Positions 49,392-58,507 of a stretch of DNA of 64,000 nucleotides are shown here, one piece after another. A program made the translations under genes and the position numbers. The DNA comes from Sodalis ligni (lineage in GTDB: Bacteria > Pseudomonadota > Gammaproteobacteria > Enterobacterales > Enterobacteriaceae): contig NZ_CP075169.1 in the NCBI RefSeq assembly GCF_016865525.2, forward strand, positions 1,178,337 to 1,242,336, written 5' to 3'. The notes under the pieces were generated by a model, which saw only the letters and a program-made list of their open reading frames with translations, was not told the origin of the DNA and searched no databases. Position 1 is the first letter of the stretch. Each line of letters opens with the position of its first letter.

Positions 49392-50382
49392 ATGAAAAAA
49401 CTCAACGCAGTTGCGCTGTGCCTGCTGCTTGGCGCCGCCATCAATACCTATCCTATGATCGCCAACGCCGCGGGCGAGCAGCAATTAACGATGGTCGGTA
49501 TTCCGAAATTACGTTCCGCCTGGTTCAACGACTATGAAAAAGGGTTAAAAAGCCGGCAAGGATTTCGGCGTCAATGTTTACCAGCAGGCGCCCGCGTCCC
49601 CGGATGAAGCGCAACAGGTCCGTATTATTGAAGACTCCATCAGCCAGGGGGTTAACGCGGTGCTGGTGGTGCCGAATAACGCCAGCTCCTGTGAGCCGGT
49701 TTTCGCCCGCGCCCATGATAAAGGCATCGTGGTCATTACCCATGAGTCGGTGAACCAGCCTAACGCCGATTTTGACGTGGAAATGATCGAAAACGAAAAA
49801 TTCGGCAAATACATGCTGGATCAGTTCGCCCAGCATGTGAACGGCAGCGGGGAATACGCCATTTATGTCGGTTCGTTAACGGTGCCCGCCCACAATATCT
49901 GGGCGGATGCGGCGATAAAAGAAGCGAAGGCGAAATACCCCAATCTGAAGCTGGTGGCCGAGCGTTTCCCCGTCAGTGAGGATCGCAACGCCTCGCGTCA
50001 GAAGACCCTGGAACTGCTCTCCACCTATCCTGATCTGAAAGGCGTAATTTCATTCGGCAGCCAAGGTGGGCCGGGGGCGGCGCAGGCGCTGCGGGAGAAG
50101 GGCCTGGTGGGTAAATTGACCGTCATGGGCACCACCTCGCCGAAAGAAGGTGCGTCATTCCTGAAAGACGGTTCGCTGACCGAGCTGATTCTGTGGAGCC
50201 CGGGCGATGCCGCGTATTCCATGACCTATATCGCCAAAATGATCGCTGAAGGCAAACGCGATCAGATTAAAAACGGACTGGAAATCCCCGGCATCGGCAA
50301 ACCGGATATCAACGGCAAAAACATTATTTTTGATAAACCGCTCACCGTGACCAAAGACAACTACAGCAAATACGATTTTTAA
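49392..50382 (+). pseudogene. Sugar ABC transporter substrate-binding protein (RhaS/LsrB-like), frameshifted
   Basis: A signal peptide (MKKLNAVALCLLLGAAINTY) leads to a Peripla_BP_4 domain: QLTMVGIPKLRSAWFNDYEKGL, then in another frame GVNAVLVVPNNASSCEPVF, HESVNQPNADFDVEMIENE and WSPGDAAYSMTYIA. The frame slips at the five-A run 49547-49551; taking one base away joins the two parts into 329 residues (KGLKAGKDFGVNVYQQAP). The LsrB/RhaS-like pattern fits a deoxy-sugar or ketose ligand. As written the mature domain is cut after about 65 residues. It has an upstream ribosome site (GAGGAA) and the rest of the importer follows. Confidence 0.82.
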
Positions 50383-50443
50383 TCGGACGCCTGGACAGGG
50401 GCGGACTGCGCCGTGCCCCTGTCTGCCGCCGGAGGACCCTACA

Positions 50444-51925
50444 ATGCAATTTCTTGCCGCTGAACATATTACCAAGACCTTTGACGGGGTAACCGCCCTG
50501 AATGATGTCAGTTTCGACATCAATGTCGGGGAAATTCATGGATTGGTGGGTGAAAACGGCTGCGGCAAATCCACCTTGATGAAAATCATCGCCGGCGTGC
50601 TGGATTTCCATCGCGGCACCCTGCGGATCAACGGCCGCCAAATGGATAAATATTCCGCCATTGAAGCGGTAAAGCAAGGTATCGGCATCATCTATCAGGA
50701 TCTGTCGCTGTTTCCCAATCTGACGGTATTGGAAAATATTTATATCAGTCAAATGGTGAATGACAATAAATCACTCGTGTTTTCATCGGCCTATAAAGAC
50801 AAGGTCGGGACGATTATCCAGCAATTGGGCATCAGCCTCGATCTGGAGGCGGATGTGGATGATTTGCCCATCGCCAAGCAGCAGCTGGTGGCCATTGCCC
50901 GCGCGCTGATTAATGACTCACGGCTGATTATTCTGGATGAGCCCACCACGGCGTTGACCCGTACCGAAATCAAGCATCTCTTCACCATCCTCAACCGTCT
51001 GCGCACGCAGGGCATATCGTTTATTTTTATCAGCCACAAGCTTAATGAACTACTGGAAATCTGCGATCGCATTACCGTGATGCGCGACGGCAAATTAATC
51101 GACACGGTGGCCGGCGGCGAAGCCACCACCGCCAAAATCGAAGCCTTGATGCTGGGTTATGAACTGACCTATCCCCCGCGGCAAACCCATGCTACGGACG
51201 AGGTACTGCTCAGGGTGCGCGGCCTGTGTAAAAAAAACAGCTTTCAGGATATCAGCTTTGATTTGCATAAAGGCGAAGTGCTGGGCATCGCCGGATTATT
51301 GGGCGCCGGCCGTACCGAACTTGCCCTGGCGCTGTTTGGCATCGAACCGGCGCAAAGCGGCGAAATCTTTATTGAAAACCGTCCGGTGACCATCGGGAGC
51401 GTCGGCACCGCCGTGGCCAACGGCATCGCTTACGTGCCGGAGGACAGATTACTGCAGGGGCTGGTGATGCAGCAAAGCATCGCCGCCAACGCCGCGCTCT
51501 GCTCATTGAAATCCTATCTTAACCCGTTGGGACTGCTGGACGGCGGCAAGATGCGCCGTGCGGTGAGCGGCCTGCTCAAAGGCATGCAAGTGAAGTATGA
51601 CAATATGGATAAAGAGATCAGAATGCTTTCCGGCGGTAACCAGCAGAAGGTGGTGCTGGCGAAATGGCTCGCCACCCATCCGCGGATTTTCATCCTGGAC
51701 AGCCCGACGGTGGGTATAGACGTGGGGGCAAAAAGCTATATCTACCAAACGGTGAAAGAGAAGGCCGCCGAGGGCATGGGGATTGTGTTTATTTCCGACG
51801 AACTGCCCGAGCTATTGGCCAATTGCGACCGGATTATCATGATGAACCGGGGCCGTTTCGGTAAGGAATATGCCACCGATGCCATTGATAATGAAACATT
51901 GCAGCACGAAATGGAAAACGTCTGA
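50444..51925 (+). CDS. Sugar ABC transporter ATP-binding protein (RbsA/RhaT-like, double NBD)
   Basis: 493-residue protein with two ATPase domains. Domain 1: Walker A GENGCGKSTLMK, LSLFPNLTVLENIY, Walker B LIILDEPTTALT. Domain 2: GLLGAGRTELALALFG (degenerate Walker A, usual in this family), ERLLQGLV-type region, signature [14 protein letters not shown] and IFILDSPTVGIDVG, in which the catalytic Glu is Ser. One weak second site is common in this family, so hydrolysis probably occurs at domain 1. It follows the binding protein by 61 bp and is intact. Confidence 0.92.
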   Translation: MQFLAAEHITKTFDGVTALNDVSFDINVGEIHGLVGENGCGKSTLMKIIAGVLDFHRGTLRINGRQMDKYSAIEAVKQGIGIIYQDLSLFPNLTVLENIYISQMVNDNKSLVFSSAYKDKVGTIIQQLGISLDLEADVDDLPIAKQQLVAIARALINDSRLIILDEPTTALTRTEIKHLFTILNRLRTQGISFIFISHKLNELLEICDRITVMRDGKLIDTVAGGEATTAKIEALMLGYELTYPPRQTHATDEVLLRVRGLCKKNSFQDISFDLHKGEVLGIAGLLGAGRTELALALFGIEPAQSGEIFIENRPVTIGSVGTAVANGIAYVPEDRLLQGLVMQQSIAANAALCSLKSYLNPLGLLDGGKMRRAVSGLLKGMQVKYDNMDKEIRMLSGGNQQKVVLAKWLATHPRIFILDSPTVGIDVGAKSYIYQTVKEKAAEGMGIVFISDELPELLANCDRIIMMNRGRFGKEYATDAIDNETLQHEMENV

Positions 51926-51963
51926 TGTCGTCGGTGTAAAAAAGCGGGTGAGGTTATTTTATT

Positions 51964-52983
51964 ATGGATATGACCAAAATGTTCAAATCGCGGGAGTGGC
52001 TGCTGCTCTTGCTGATTATAGTATTCTCCATTGCCATTACCTATATCAATCCGGCATTTATGTCGCTGGATAATATTGCAGATTTACTCAAGGCAAACAC
52101 GGTATTGGGCATTTTCGCCCTGGGTGTTCTGCTGGTGTTGATTTCCGGCGGATTCGACGTTTCTTTCACCGCCATCGCCCAGGTGGTGCAATACGCCGTA
52201 GTCTATTATTTCCTACAGGCCAATCTGGATAACATCTATCTGGCGATATTGTGCAGCATCATAATCGGTGGGGTGATGGGGTCGCTGAACGGCGTGATCA
52301 TTTATTATTTCAAGATTACCGCGATCATTGTCACCATCGCCACCAACAGCCTGTTCTACGGCCTGTTATACGTCGTGACCCAGGGTGACCTGATTTATGA
52401 TATTCCGCCGTCGTTCCTGGGGTTGGCTGAGCTGAAAATTTTTCCGATGCATGCCGCCAACGGCGCATTGTACGGGATCAGTTTTGTCACCTGCCTGTGG
52501 TTCCTGCTGGCGCTGGGCATGCATTTATTCCTGCGCCATACCGTGCTGGGGCGCAGCGTGTATGCCATCGGCGGCAATCCCGTTTCGGCGGAACGAGTGG
52601 GGTTCAACCTTAAAAAAACCACGCTGTTTATCTATACCCTGGTGGGCGCCATTTCCGGCTTTGCCAGTATTGTCCAGGTGTCGATCGTGCAAACCGTCAT
52701 TCCCAATTCCATCGTCGGTTCGGAACTGCAGGTGATTGCCGCCGTGGTCCTGGGCGGGGCTTCGGTTACCGGCGGCCGCGGCAGCGTAGCGGGGACCCTG
52801 CTGGGAGTGCTGTTGTTCTCCATTCTCAGCAATAGCCTGACCCTCATGAAAATATCCCCCTATTACTACAACGTGTTCACCGGCCTGGTGATTTTATTCA
52901 GCGTCGCCGTTAATGCTTTGCAGGTTATCAGGCAACGGCGTTCCCGCGTGCGGGTGCTGGTGGATATCAAGGAGCCCTCATGA
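51964..52983 (+). CDS. Sugar ABC transporter permease 1 (RbsC/LsrC-like)
   Basis: 339-residue permease with about ten helices; the core segment is LISGGFDVSFTAIAQVVQYAVVY and the coupling loop AIGGNPVSAERVGFNLKKT, then VIAAVVLGGASVTGGRGSVAG. With the next gene it would form a heterodimeric channel. A second in-frame ATG at 51970 is an alternative start. It overlaps permease 2 by four bases. Confidence 0.92.
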   Translation: MDMTKMFKSREWLLLLLIIVFSIAITYINPAFMSLDNIADLLKANTVLGIFALGVLLVLISGGFDVSFTAIAQVVQYAVVYYFLQANLDNIYLAILCSIIIGGVMGSLNGVIIYYFKITAIIVTIATNSLFYGLLYVVTQGDLIYDIPPSFLGLAELKIFPMHAANGALYGISFVTCLWFLLALGMHLFLRHTVLGRSVYAIGGNPVSAERVGFNLKKTTLFIYTLVGAISGFASIVQVSIVQTVIPNSIVGSELQVIAAVVLGGASVTGGRGSVAGTLLGVLLFSILSNSLTLMKISPYYYNVFTGLVILFSVAVNALQVIRQRRSRVRVLVDIKEPS

Positions 52984-54014
52984 AAGCGATAGCAGTCGAT
53001 AAAAAGCAACCGGGCAGAGCGCCGTTGCCGCCGATTATCCGCGAAAACGCCTCGCTATATCTGGTGTTGGCGGCGGTATTCCTGTTGATGTATAGCCTTA
53101 ACGGCGCCAAGTTTTTAAGCGTGCAGAATTTCAGCTCCATGGCGTATCAGCTGCCCATCGTCGGTTTTTTGTCCCTGGGGATGATGATATCCATGCTGTC
53201 GGGGGGGATTAACCTGTCGATTATCGCCACCACCAATCTGAACGGCATTGTGATCGCGCTGTTTTTGCAATCGTTCGCTCCCCAAGGCATGAAGCTGGCG
53301 TCGGGGGAAATGATTGCCCTGGCGATTGCGCTGGGGCTGGCGGCCTGCGTGCTGGTGGGGGTGATAAACGGTTTACTGATTGCCTTGCTGAAGATCCCGG
53401 ATATTTTGGTGACCCTTGGCACCATGACCCTGATTTCCGGCTTGAACGTGGTTTTCACCAAAGGCTACACCATTACCGGCTTTCCGGCGTCGCTTTCGAA
53501 TATCGGCAACGGCCAGAGTTTCGGCGTGCCCAATTCCCTGTTCCTGTTTGTGGCCGCCACCATTGTCGCGTCGGTCATCCTGAACAAAACCCGCTTTGGT
53601 TTTAACCTTTATATGATGGGTTCCAATCCGATGGCGGCCCGTTTTTCCAATATCAGCATCGTCAAGGTTACGGTTATTCAGTATGTGCTGTCGTCCTGTT
53701 TCGCCGCCCTTACCGCGCTGGTGATGATCGGCCAGCTGAACTCGGTCAAGGCCAGCTATGCCGATTCCTACCTGCTGGTGGCGGTATTGGCGGCGTTTCT
53801 CGGCAAGGTCAGCCCGTTTGGCGGTTTCGGCCGGGTGTCGGGGGTTGTGCTGGCGGTCATCATTTTGCAATTGATTTCCAGCGGCCTGAATCTGATGCGC
53901 CTGGATCCGTTCATGATCACGGCAACCTGGGGCGGTATCATTATTATTATCGTGCTGTGCCGCGGGCTTTTTTCCGCTATCAACCGGCAAATGAAACAGC
54001 GTCGCCGGGTTTAG
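52980..54014 (+). CDS. Sugar ABC transporter permease 2 (RbsC/LsrD-like)
   Basis: 344-residue permease, again RbsC-like: [62 protein letters not shown] and [19 protein letters not shown]. The ATG overlaps the previous stop (ATGA). Two different permeases are typical of LsrCD or RhaPQ-type importers. The last ~20 residues are cytosolic and basic. Confidence 0.92.
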   Translation: MKAIAVDKKQPGRAPLPPIIRENASLYLVLAAVFLLMYSLNGAKFLSVQNFSSMAYQLPIVGFLSLGMMISMLSGGINLSIIATTNLNGIVIALFLQSFAPQGMKLASGEMIALAIALGLAACVLVGVINGLLIALLKIPDILVTLGTMTLISGLNVVFTKGYTITGFPASLSNIGNGQSFGVPNSLFLFVAATIVASVILNKTRFGFNLYMMGSNPMAARFSNISIVKVTVIQYVLSSCFAALTALVMIGQLNSVKASYADSYLLVAVLAAFLGKVSPFGGFGRVSGVVLAVIILQLISSGLNLMRLDPFMITATWGGIIIIIVLCRGLFSAINRQMKQRRRV

Positions 54015-54097
54015 CGCCGGCATGGGGCCGATTGTCGCTATCCCGGCGCATCGTAAACATTTGCTGCATACGGCATTTAAAAATAAAGGTTTATCCT

Positions 54098-55009
54098 ATG
54101 TATATCGGTATTGATTTGGGCGGCACTAAAACGGAAGTCATCGCTCTTGACGCGGATGGGCGGGAATTGTACCGGCACCGGGTGCCGACGCCGCGTAATG
54201 ATTATGATCAAACGCTTATCGCCATTCGCGATCTCATTTTACTGGCGGAGCGGGAGACGGGACAGCAGGGCACCATCGGCATCGGTATTCCCGGTACGGT
54301 TTCGCAGTTAACCGGAAAAATCAAAAACGCCAATTCGGTTTGGCTGAACGGCCGCTTTTTCGAGCAGGATTTAGCCGCGCTGCTGCAACGCCCGTTCAAG
54401 GTCGCCAATGACGCCAACTGCCTGGCGATTTCAGAAGCCACCGATGGCGCCGGGGCCGGGGTGGAAATCGTATTTGCGGTGATTATCGGCACCGGCTGCG
54501 GCGGGGGCTTGGCCATCAATACCCGCGTTTATCAGGGAAGCAGCGGTATTGCCGGCGAATGGGGACATAATCCTTTACCCTGGCCCGACGAGACGGAGCA
54601 GGTGTATCAGCGTGAGGTGCCCTGCTACTGCGGCAAGGTGGGGTGCAACGAAACCTTTATCTCCGGTACCGGTTTTGCCACCGCCTATCGGCGCATCAGC
54701 GGCAAATCCCTGCCGGGAGATGAGATAGCCCGTCTGGCCGAGGCCGGCGACGCAGCCGCCGGGCAAGCGTTGCAGCAGTATGAAATGCGGCTGGCCAAGG
54801 CGCTGGCCGGGGTCGTGAATATCATCGACCCGGGAGTCATCGTGCTGGGAGGCGGTATGAGCAATGTGGATCGATTATATTCCACCCTGCCGACCCTGAT
54901 GCCGCAGTGGATTTTCGGCGGGGAATTCTCCACCCCCATCCGTAAAGCGAAACACGGCGACTCAAGCGGGGTGCGGGGAGCGGCCTGGCTGCCTAAATTA
55001 ATGGGCTGA
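54098..55009 (+). CDS. mak: ROK-family fructokinase Mak-like
   Basis: 303-residue ROK sugar kinase. ATP loop [17 protein letters not shown], sugar-binding [19 protein letters not shown], the catalytic Asp in [23 protein letters not shown], and the zinc-binding [15 protein letters not shown]. The tail [22 protein letters not shown] region is nearly that of E. coli Mak (YajF), a fructokinase. It phosphorylates fructose or another ketose with ATP. The start at 54098 follows AAAGG; upstream in-frame sequence is not family-like. In this operon it likely activates the sugar brought in by the ABC importer, giving a hexose-6-phosphate. Confidence 0.9.
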   Translation: MYIGIDLGGTKTEVIALDADGRELYRHRVPTPRNDYDQTLIAIRDLILLAERETGQQGTIGIGIPGTVSQLTGKIKNANSVWLNGRFFEQDLAALLQRPFKVANDANCLAISEATDGAGAGVEIVFAVIIGTGCGGGLAINTRVYQGSSGIAGEWGHNPLPWPDETEQVYQREVPCYCGKVGCNETFISGTGFATAYRRISGKSLPGDEIARLAEAGDAAAGQALQQYEMRLAKALAGVVNIIDPGVIVLGGGMSNVDRLYSTLPTLMPQWIFGGEFSTPIRKAKHGDSSGVRGAAWLPKLMG

Positions 55010-55116
55010 TGGCGCGGTCTCGCTTGTGCGATAAGGGCGATAATACTAATGCCATTAGCATAATTAGGGCTATGCTTACCTCATCATTATAAGTTAAGTA
55101 TAGGGAGCAGCGTTTT

Positions 55117-55329
55117 ATGACAACCCCAAATAATCCCGCGCCAGCGGACCAAAAACCGGACCAAAAACCGGACCAAAAACCCGAAGATGTGACCGTAAGC
55201 GAAGGACTGGCCAAAATACTTGAAGCGGACGCGCTGCTGACGCCGGAACAGGAGAATGCCATGGCGGATAAAGCCAGGGCGGCCGCCAAAGAGAGCCAGG
55301 ATGCCCATAATAATCACCGGGATGAGTAA
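55117..55329 (+). CDS. Small polar protein with a QKPD repeat, 70 residues
   Basis: Hydrophilic protein with a triplicated four-residue unit (ADQKPDQKPDQKPED) followed by VTVSEGLAKILEADALLTPEQENAMADKA split across an acidic helix. No membrane segment. A ribosome site AGGGAG precedes the ATG. The repeats match a tandem 12-bp DNA repeat (GACCAAAAACCG) and may vary in number. Not recognised; the composition suggests an intrinsically disordered stress-type protein. It is monocistronic, 107 bp after mak. Confidence 0.6.
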   Translation: MTTPNNPAPADQKPDQKPDQKPEDVTVSEGLAKILEADALLTPEQENAMADKARAAAKESQDAHNNHRDE

Positions 55330-55716
55330 TCACGGGAAACCGAAAACGCCTTTGCGTCTCGTGTAACGTTGAATCCGGGCCGATTCGTCGCCCGGTTCCA
55401 GGCATTGATGCCGGGTCCCTACGGCCCGGTTTTCCCCAAACAGCCCGTCATTGTTTTTAGCCGATAGCCATTTTTTCCCTGCCGGAACCCCTCCGCTATT
55501 TTCGTGATTTAGCTCTCTTCATCTCATACATTTGCACAAAGAAATTGCCAGCGCCCGCTTTAATGCTGTGCCCTTGACCGGTGTCGCCGGAACATCCGCC
55601 CTCTATAATCACTCATGTGACAATGCTTTAACATTATTGATATAAAACCCTGTTGAAGACCTTTGCAAACCAGCGATGCATGACTGCCCGAAGGTTCTCT
55701 ACATGAGGCACCCGTG
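55330..55716. other. Spacer before the enolase-superfamily gene
   Basis: No gene seen. The ribosome site GAGG for the next gene is near 55704-55707. AT-rich near 55500-55620. Confidence 0.4.
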
Positions 55717-56877
55717 ATGAAAATTACTGACATTGAAGTGATGCGCCTGGCGATGCCTTTTACTTCCGGTAGAAGCAGCGACCGGCAAAAGGGTTCGGCG
55801 GAGGATGCCTATAACGCCGCCTCGCCGGAGCTGACCCGTATGGAAACTCTGCTGGTGCGGCTGACGGCGGACAATGGTTTGCAAGGATGGGGCGAGGGTT
55901 TCGGCCATCTTTCCAACCCGGTGACCTTTGCCGCGCTGGAGGGGCCGGTGGGGCGGTTTTTCCTTGGACAAACCTTTGCGGACACGCCGGAGGGCGTAGG
56001 GCAGCTGATGGATCGGGCGCAACGCGCTTTCCACGCCTTCGGGCGCAGCGGACCGGTGCAATTTGCCCTGTCGGCCCTGGATATCGCGCTGTGGGATCTT
56101 TGCGCCCAGGCGGCGGGGGTGCCGCTCTGGCAATTGCTTGGGGCGCCGCGCCGGGAGATTGGCGTCTATGCCAGTCTGGTGAGCTACGGCAACGATCCCG
56201 CGCAGGTGGCTGCCCATGCCATGCGCGCTTACGGCCAAGGCTTTCGGTCCATCAAACTCCATGAAACCGAGTACCGGGCCATTGCGGCGGCCCGTGATGC
56301 GCTGCCGGCCGATGCGCGGTTAATGGTGGACGTTAATTGCCCGTGGACGGTCGAGGAAGCGTGCCGGCAAGCCCGGTCGCTCAACGAACTGGGACTGGCC
56401 TGGCTGGAAGAGCCGGTATGGCCGCCGGATGATTTGGCCGGGCTGGCGGCGGTAAAGGCCTGCGGGACTCCGGTGGCCGCCGGGGAAAATGCTCAGGGGG
56501 TGGAGGGTTTCAGGCAGCTGTTTGAAGCCGGCGCCGTAAGCGTAGCCCAGCCCAGCGTGGCGAAAATAGGCGGCATCAGCGCCGCGCTGGAAGTTTATCG
56601 TCTGGCGCAGCAGTATCGGGTAAAAGTGGTGCCGCACTGTTTTTATTACGGTGCGGCCCTGATGGCCACCGCGCATCTGGTGGCTACCCTGCCGGAAGAC
56701 GTTGCGCTGGAAGTGCCTTATCTGCAATGGCCCGAACCGCTGTATGCCGAACTGGATTTCCAGCCGCGCCTGCGTCTGGCCGATACGCCGGGTCTGGGTT
56801 TCCGGCCCGCTGAAGATATTCTGCGCCGTTATCGCATTGCCCATCGAACCCTCTCGTCGGAGATGACCTCATGCTAA
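55717..56877 (+). CDS. Mandelate racemase / muconate lactonizing enzyme family protein
   Basis: 386-residue enolase-superfamily enzyme. N-terminal capping domain to about residue 125, then the barrel. Metal ligands: Asp in MVDVNCPW, Glu in WLEEPVWP and Glu in AAGENAQG. Base candidates: Lys and His in FRSIKLHET, Lys in SVAKIGGI and His in VPHCFYYGA. The family abstracts a proton next to a carboxylate, for example in sugar-acid dehydratases or racemases. The next gene is an anion transporter, which supports a sugar-acid or hydroxy-acid substrate. The start at 55717 is preferred over a GTG three bases before it. The two genes overlap by seven bases. Confidence 0.87.
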   Translation: MKITDIEVMRLAMPFTSGRSSDRQKGSAEDAYNAASPELTRMETLLVRLTADNGLQGWGEGFGHLSNPVTFAALEGPVGRFFLGQTFADTPEGVGQLMDRAQRAFHAFGRSGPVQFALSALDIALWDLCAQAAGVPLWQLLGAPRREIGVYASLVSYGNDPAQVAAHAMRAYGQGFRSIKLHETEYRAIAAARDALPADARLMVDVNCPWTVEEACRQARSLNELGLAWLEEPVWPPDDLAGLAAVKACGTPVAAGENAQGVEGFRQLFEAGAVSVAQPSVAKIGGISAALEVYRLAQQYRVKVVPHCFYYGAALMATAHLVATLPEDVALEVPYLQWPEPLYAELDFQPRLRLADTPGLGFRPAEDILRRYRIAHRTLSSEMTSC

Positions 56878-58172
56878 AACATAAATATCGCTTGGTGGTG
56901 GCGCTGTTGCTGTTTTTCGCCGGTATGCTGAATTATCTGGACCGGTCGGCGCTGTCGGTGATGGCGCCGTTGATAAAAAAGGATTTGCACATCGATGATG
57001 CGCAAATGGGCATTCTGTTCAGCTTCTTTTTTGTGGGCTACTGCCTGTTCTGTTTTGTCGGCGGATGGGGCGCGGATAAATTCGGCCCGCGGCGGGTTTA
57101 TGCCTGGGCGGCCGGCGTCTGGTCATTTTTCTGCGGCGCCACGGCGCTTGCCACCGGTTTTGGCTATCTGATGTTCGTGCGGATTCTGTTCGGCATCGGC
57201 GAAGGCCCCATGGGCACCACCACCAATAAATCCATTTCAAATTGGTTTCCCCGTAAGGAAGTAGGGCGGGCGGTGGGTTTTACCAATGCCGGCCAGCCGC
57301 TGGGCGCGGCTATCTCGGCGCCCATCGTCGGCCTGGTGGGGCTTAACTTCGGTTGGCGCATCTCATTTCTGGTTATTGCCCTGCTGGGGTTTATCTGGCT
57401 GGGCTGCTGGCTGATTTTTTTTCGCGATCGGCCTGAACTGCATCGCCGGGTTTCCGCCGAGGAAGTGGCGCTTATTACCGCCGACCGCCCGGCGAATCCG
57501 GCCGCGCCGGTGCTGCCTGCCGACCTGTCGCGGCAGAAAAAGCACGGTATTTTGTTTTATGTGTTATCGATGCCGGTGCTGGGCGTGGCGGCGGCATTTT
57601 TCTGTTTCAATTATATCCAGTTCTTTTTCCTTTCGTGGCTGCCCAGCTACCTGACGGATTATCAGCATCTGGATATCAAAAGCATGAGCATCATCGGCGT
57701 ATTGCCCTGGCTGGGGGCGACGCTCGGTTTTGTCGGCGGCGGCGTGGTGTGTGACGGCATATTCAAAAAAACCGGTAATTTCCTGTTGTCGCGCAAGCTG
57801 GTGATTATCTTCGGTCTGGCCATTGCCGCGGTGTGCGTGCTGATGACCGCCTATGCGGCGACGCTTGGGTCGGCGGTGGCGCTGATTACCGTGGCCAGCC
57901 TTTTTGCCTACATGACGCCTCAGGCTTGCTGGTCGCTGCTGCAGGATATTGTGCCGGCCTCCCGTATCGGCTCCGCCGGCGGCTTTGTGCATTTGCTGGC
58001 TAACCTGGCGGGAATTCTGTCGCCGAGCATTACGGGATTTCTGATCCAGTACGGCGGAGGCTACCGGTCGGCGTTTATTCTGTCCAGTATACTGGCGGTG
58101 GCGGGTATTGTGGTGATGCTGCTGTTCGTTCGTCAGCGCAAGGTGGATAGCATCAGATTGCAGGCGGCCTGA
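56871..58172 (+). CDS. MFS transporter, anion:cation symporter (ACS) type
   Basis: 433-residue transporter with 12 helices. FFAGMLNYLDRSALSVMAPLI begins it, and GWGADKFGPRRVYAWAAGVWS is the motif-A loop; RILFGIGEGPMGTTTNKSI and WFPRKEVGRAVGFTNAG are ACS-type. Such proteins import hexuronates, galactonate, glucarate or hydroxy acids with protons. It overlaps the preceding enzyme gene, so the two form a small operon for a carboxylate substrate. Confidence 0.9.
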   Translation: MLKHKYRLVVALLLFFAGMLNYLDRSALSVMAPLIKKDLHIDDAQMGILFSFFFVGYCLFCFVGGWGADKFGPRRVYAWAAGVWSFFCGATALATGFGYLMFVRILFGIGEGPMGTTTNKSISNWFPRKEVGRAVGFTNAGQPLGAAISAPIVGLVGLNFGWRISFLVIALLGFIWLGCWLIFFRDRPELHRRVSAEEVALITADRPANPAAPVLPADLSRQKKHGILFYVLSMPVLGVAAAFFCFNYIQFFFLSWLPSYLTDYQHLDIKSMSIIGVLPWLGATLGFVGGGVVCDGIFKKTGNFLLSRKLVIIFGLAIAAVCVLMTAYAATLGSAVALITVASLFAYMTPQACWSLLQDIVPASRIGSAGGFVHLLANLAGILSPSITGFLIQYGGGYRSAFILSSILAVAGIVVMLLFVRQRKVDSIRLQAA

Positions 58173-58181
58173 GCTGTTGTT

Positions 58182-58330
58182 CTCCCTTTAACAGGTTCGC
58201 TTTGAGCTTCGGTGATAGCGGGCTTACCGTGGCATGGGGCGCTCCGCGGCCGACAATGGCCGCTTCGACCCCATTGCCGCGGTCTCCCTTTAACACTCCG
58301 GTTCAAACTTCAGTTAAGTCGGTTGGCGGT
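58182..58330. repeat. Tandem intergenic repeat, locus 2
   Basis: CCTTTAACA units at 58185 and 58287, 102 bp apart, with GATAGCGGGC, ACCGTG and GGCGCTC between them. Same family as 3206-3375. Position right after a stop codon is the same in both loci. Confidence 0.55.
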
Positions 58331-58363
58331 CGGCGTATGGTCTGTATGACAAGGCTGTAATGG

Positions 58364-58412
58364 CTAAAATGCCACATTAAGTTGCATAACGCGACCTAAT
58401 ATGGCATTTTAG
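58364..58412. other. Long hairpin upstream of the toxin-antitoxin gene
   Basis: Two 22-base arms (58364-58385 and 58391-58412) around a five-base loop (ATAAC). Nineteen of 22 positions pair; the three differences are transitions, so two or three could pair as G-U in RNA. The outer arms start with CTAAAATGCCA and end in its complement. No T-run follows, so it is not a simple terminator. Confidence 0.65.
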
Positions 58413-58507
58413 CGTTATGAGACATTGCGACGCGGATCGAACTCTATCATCTGAAGTTTGCGTTCCCCGGATGCAGTCAATAATCTATTTAGAAAGAGGT
58501 TCCCGAC

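Noticed and set aside
55040..55070. CTAATGCCATTAG palindrome before the small repeat protein
   Set aside because: Short and in an AT-rich segment; no regulator or second copy supports it.
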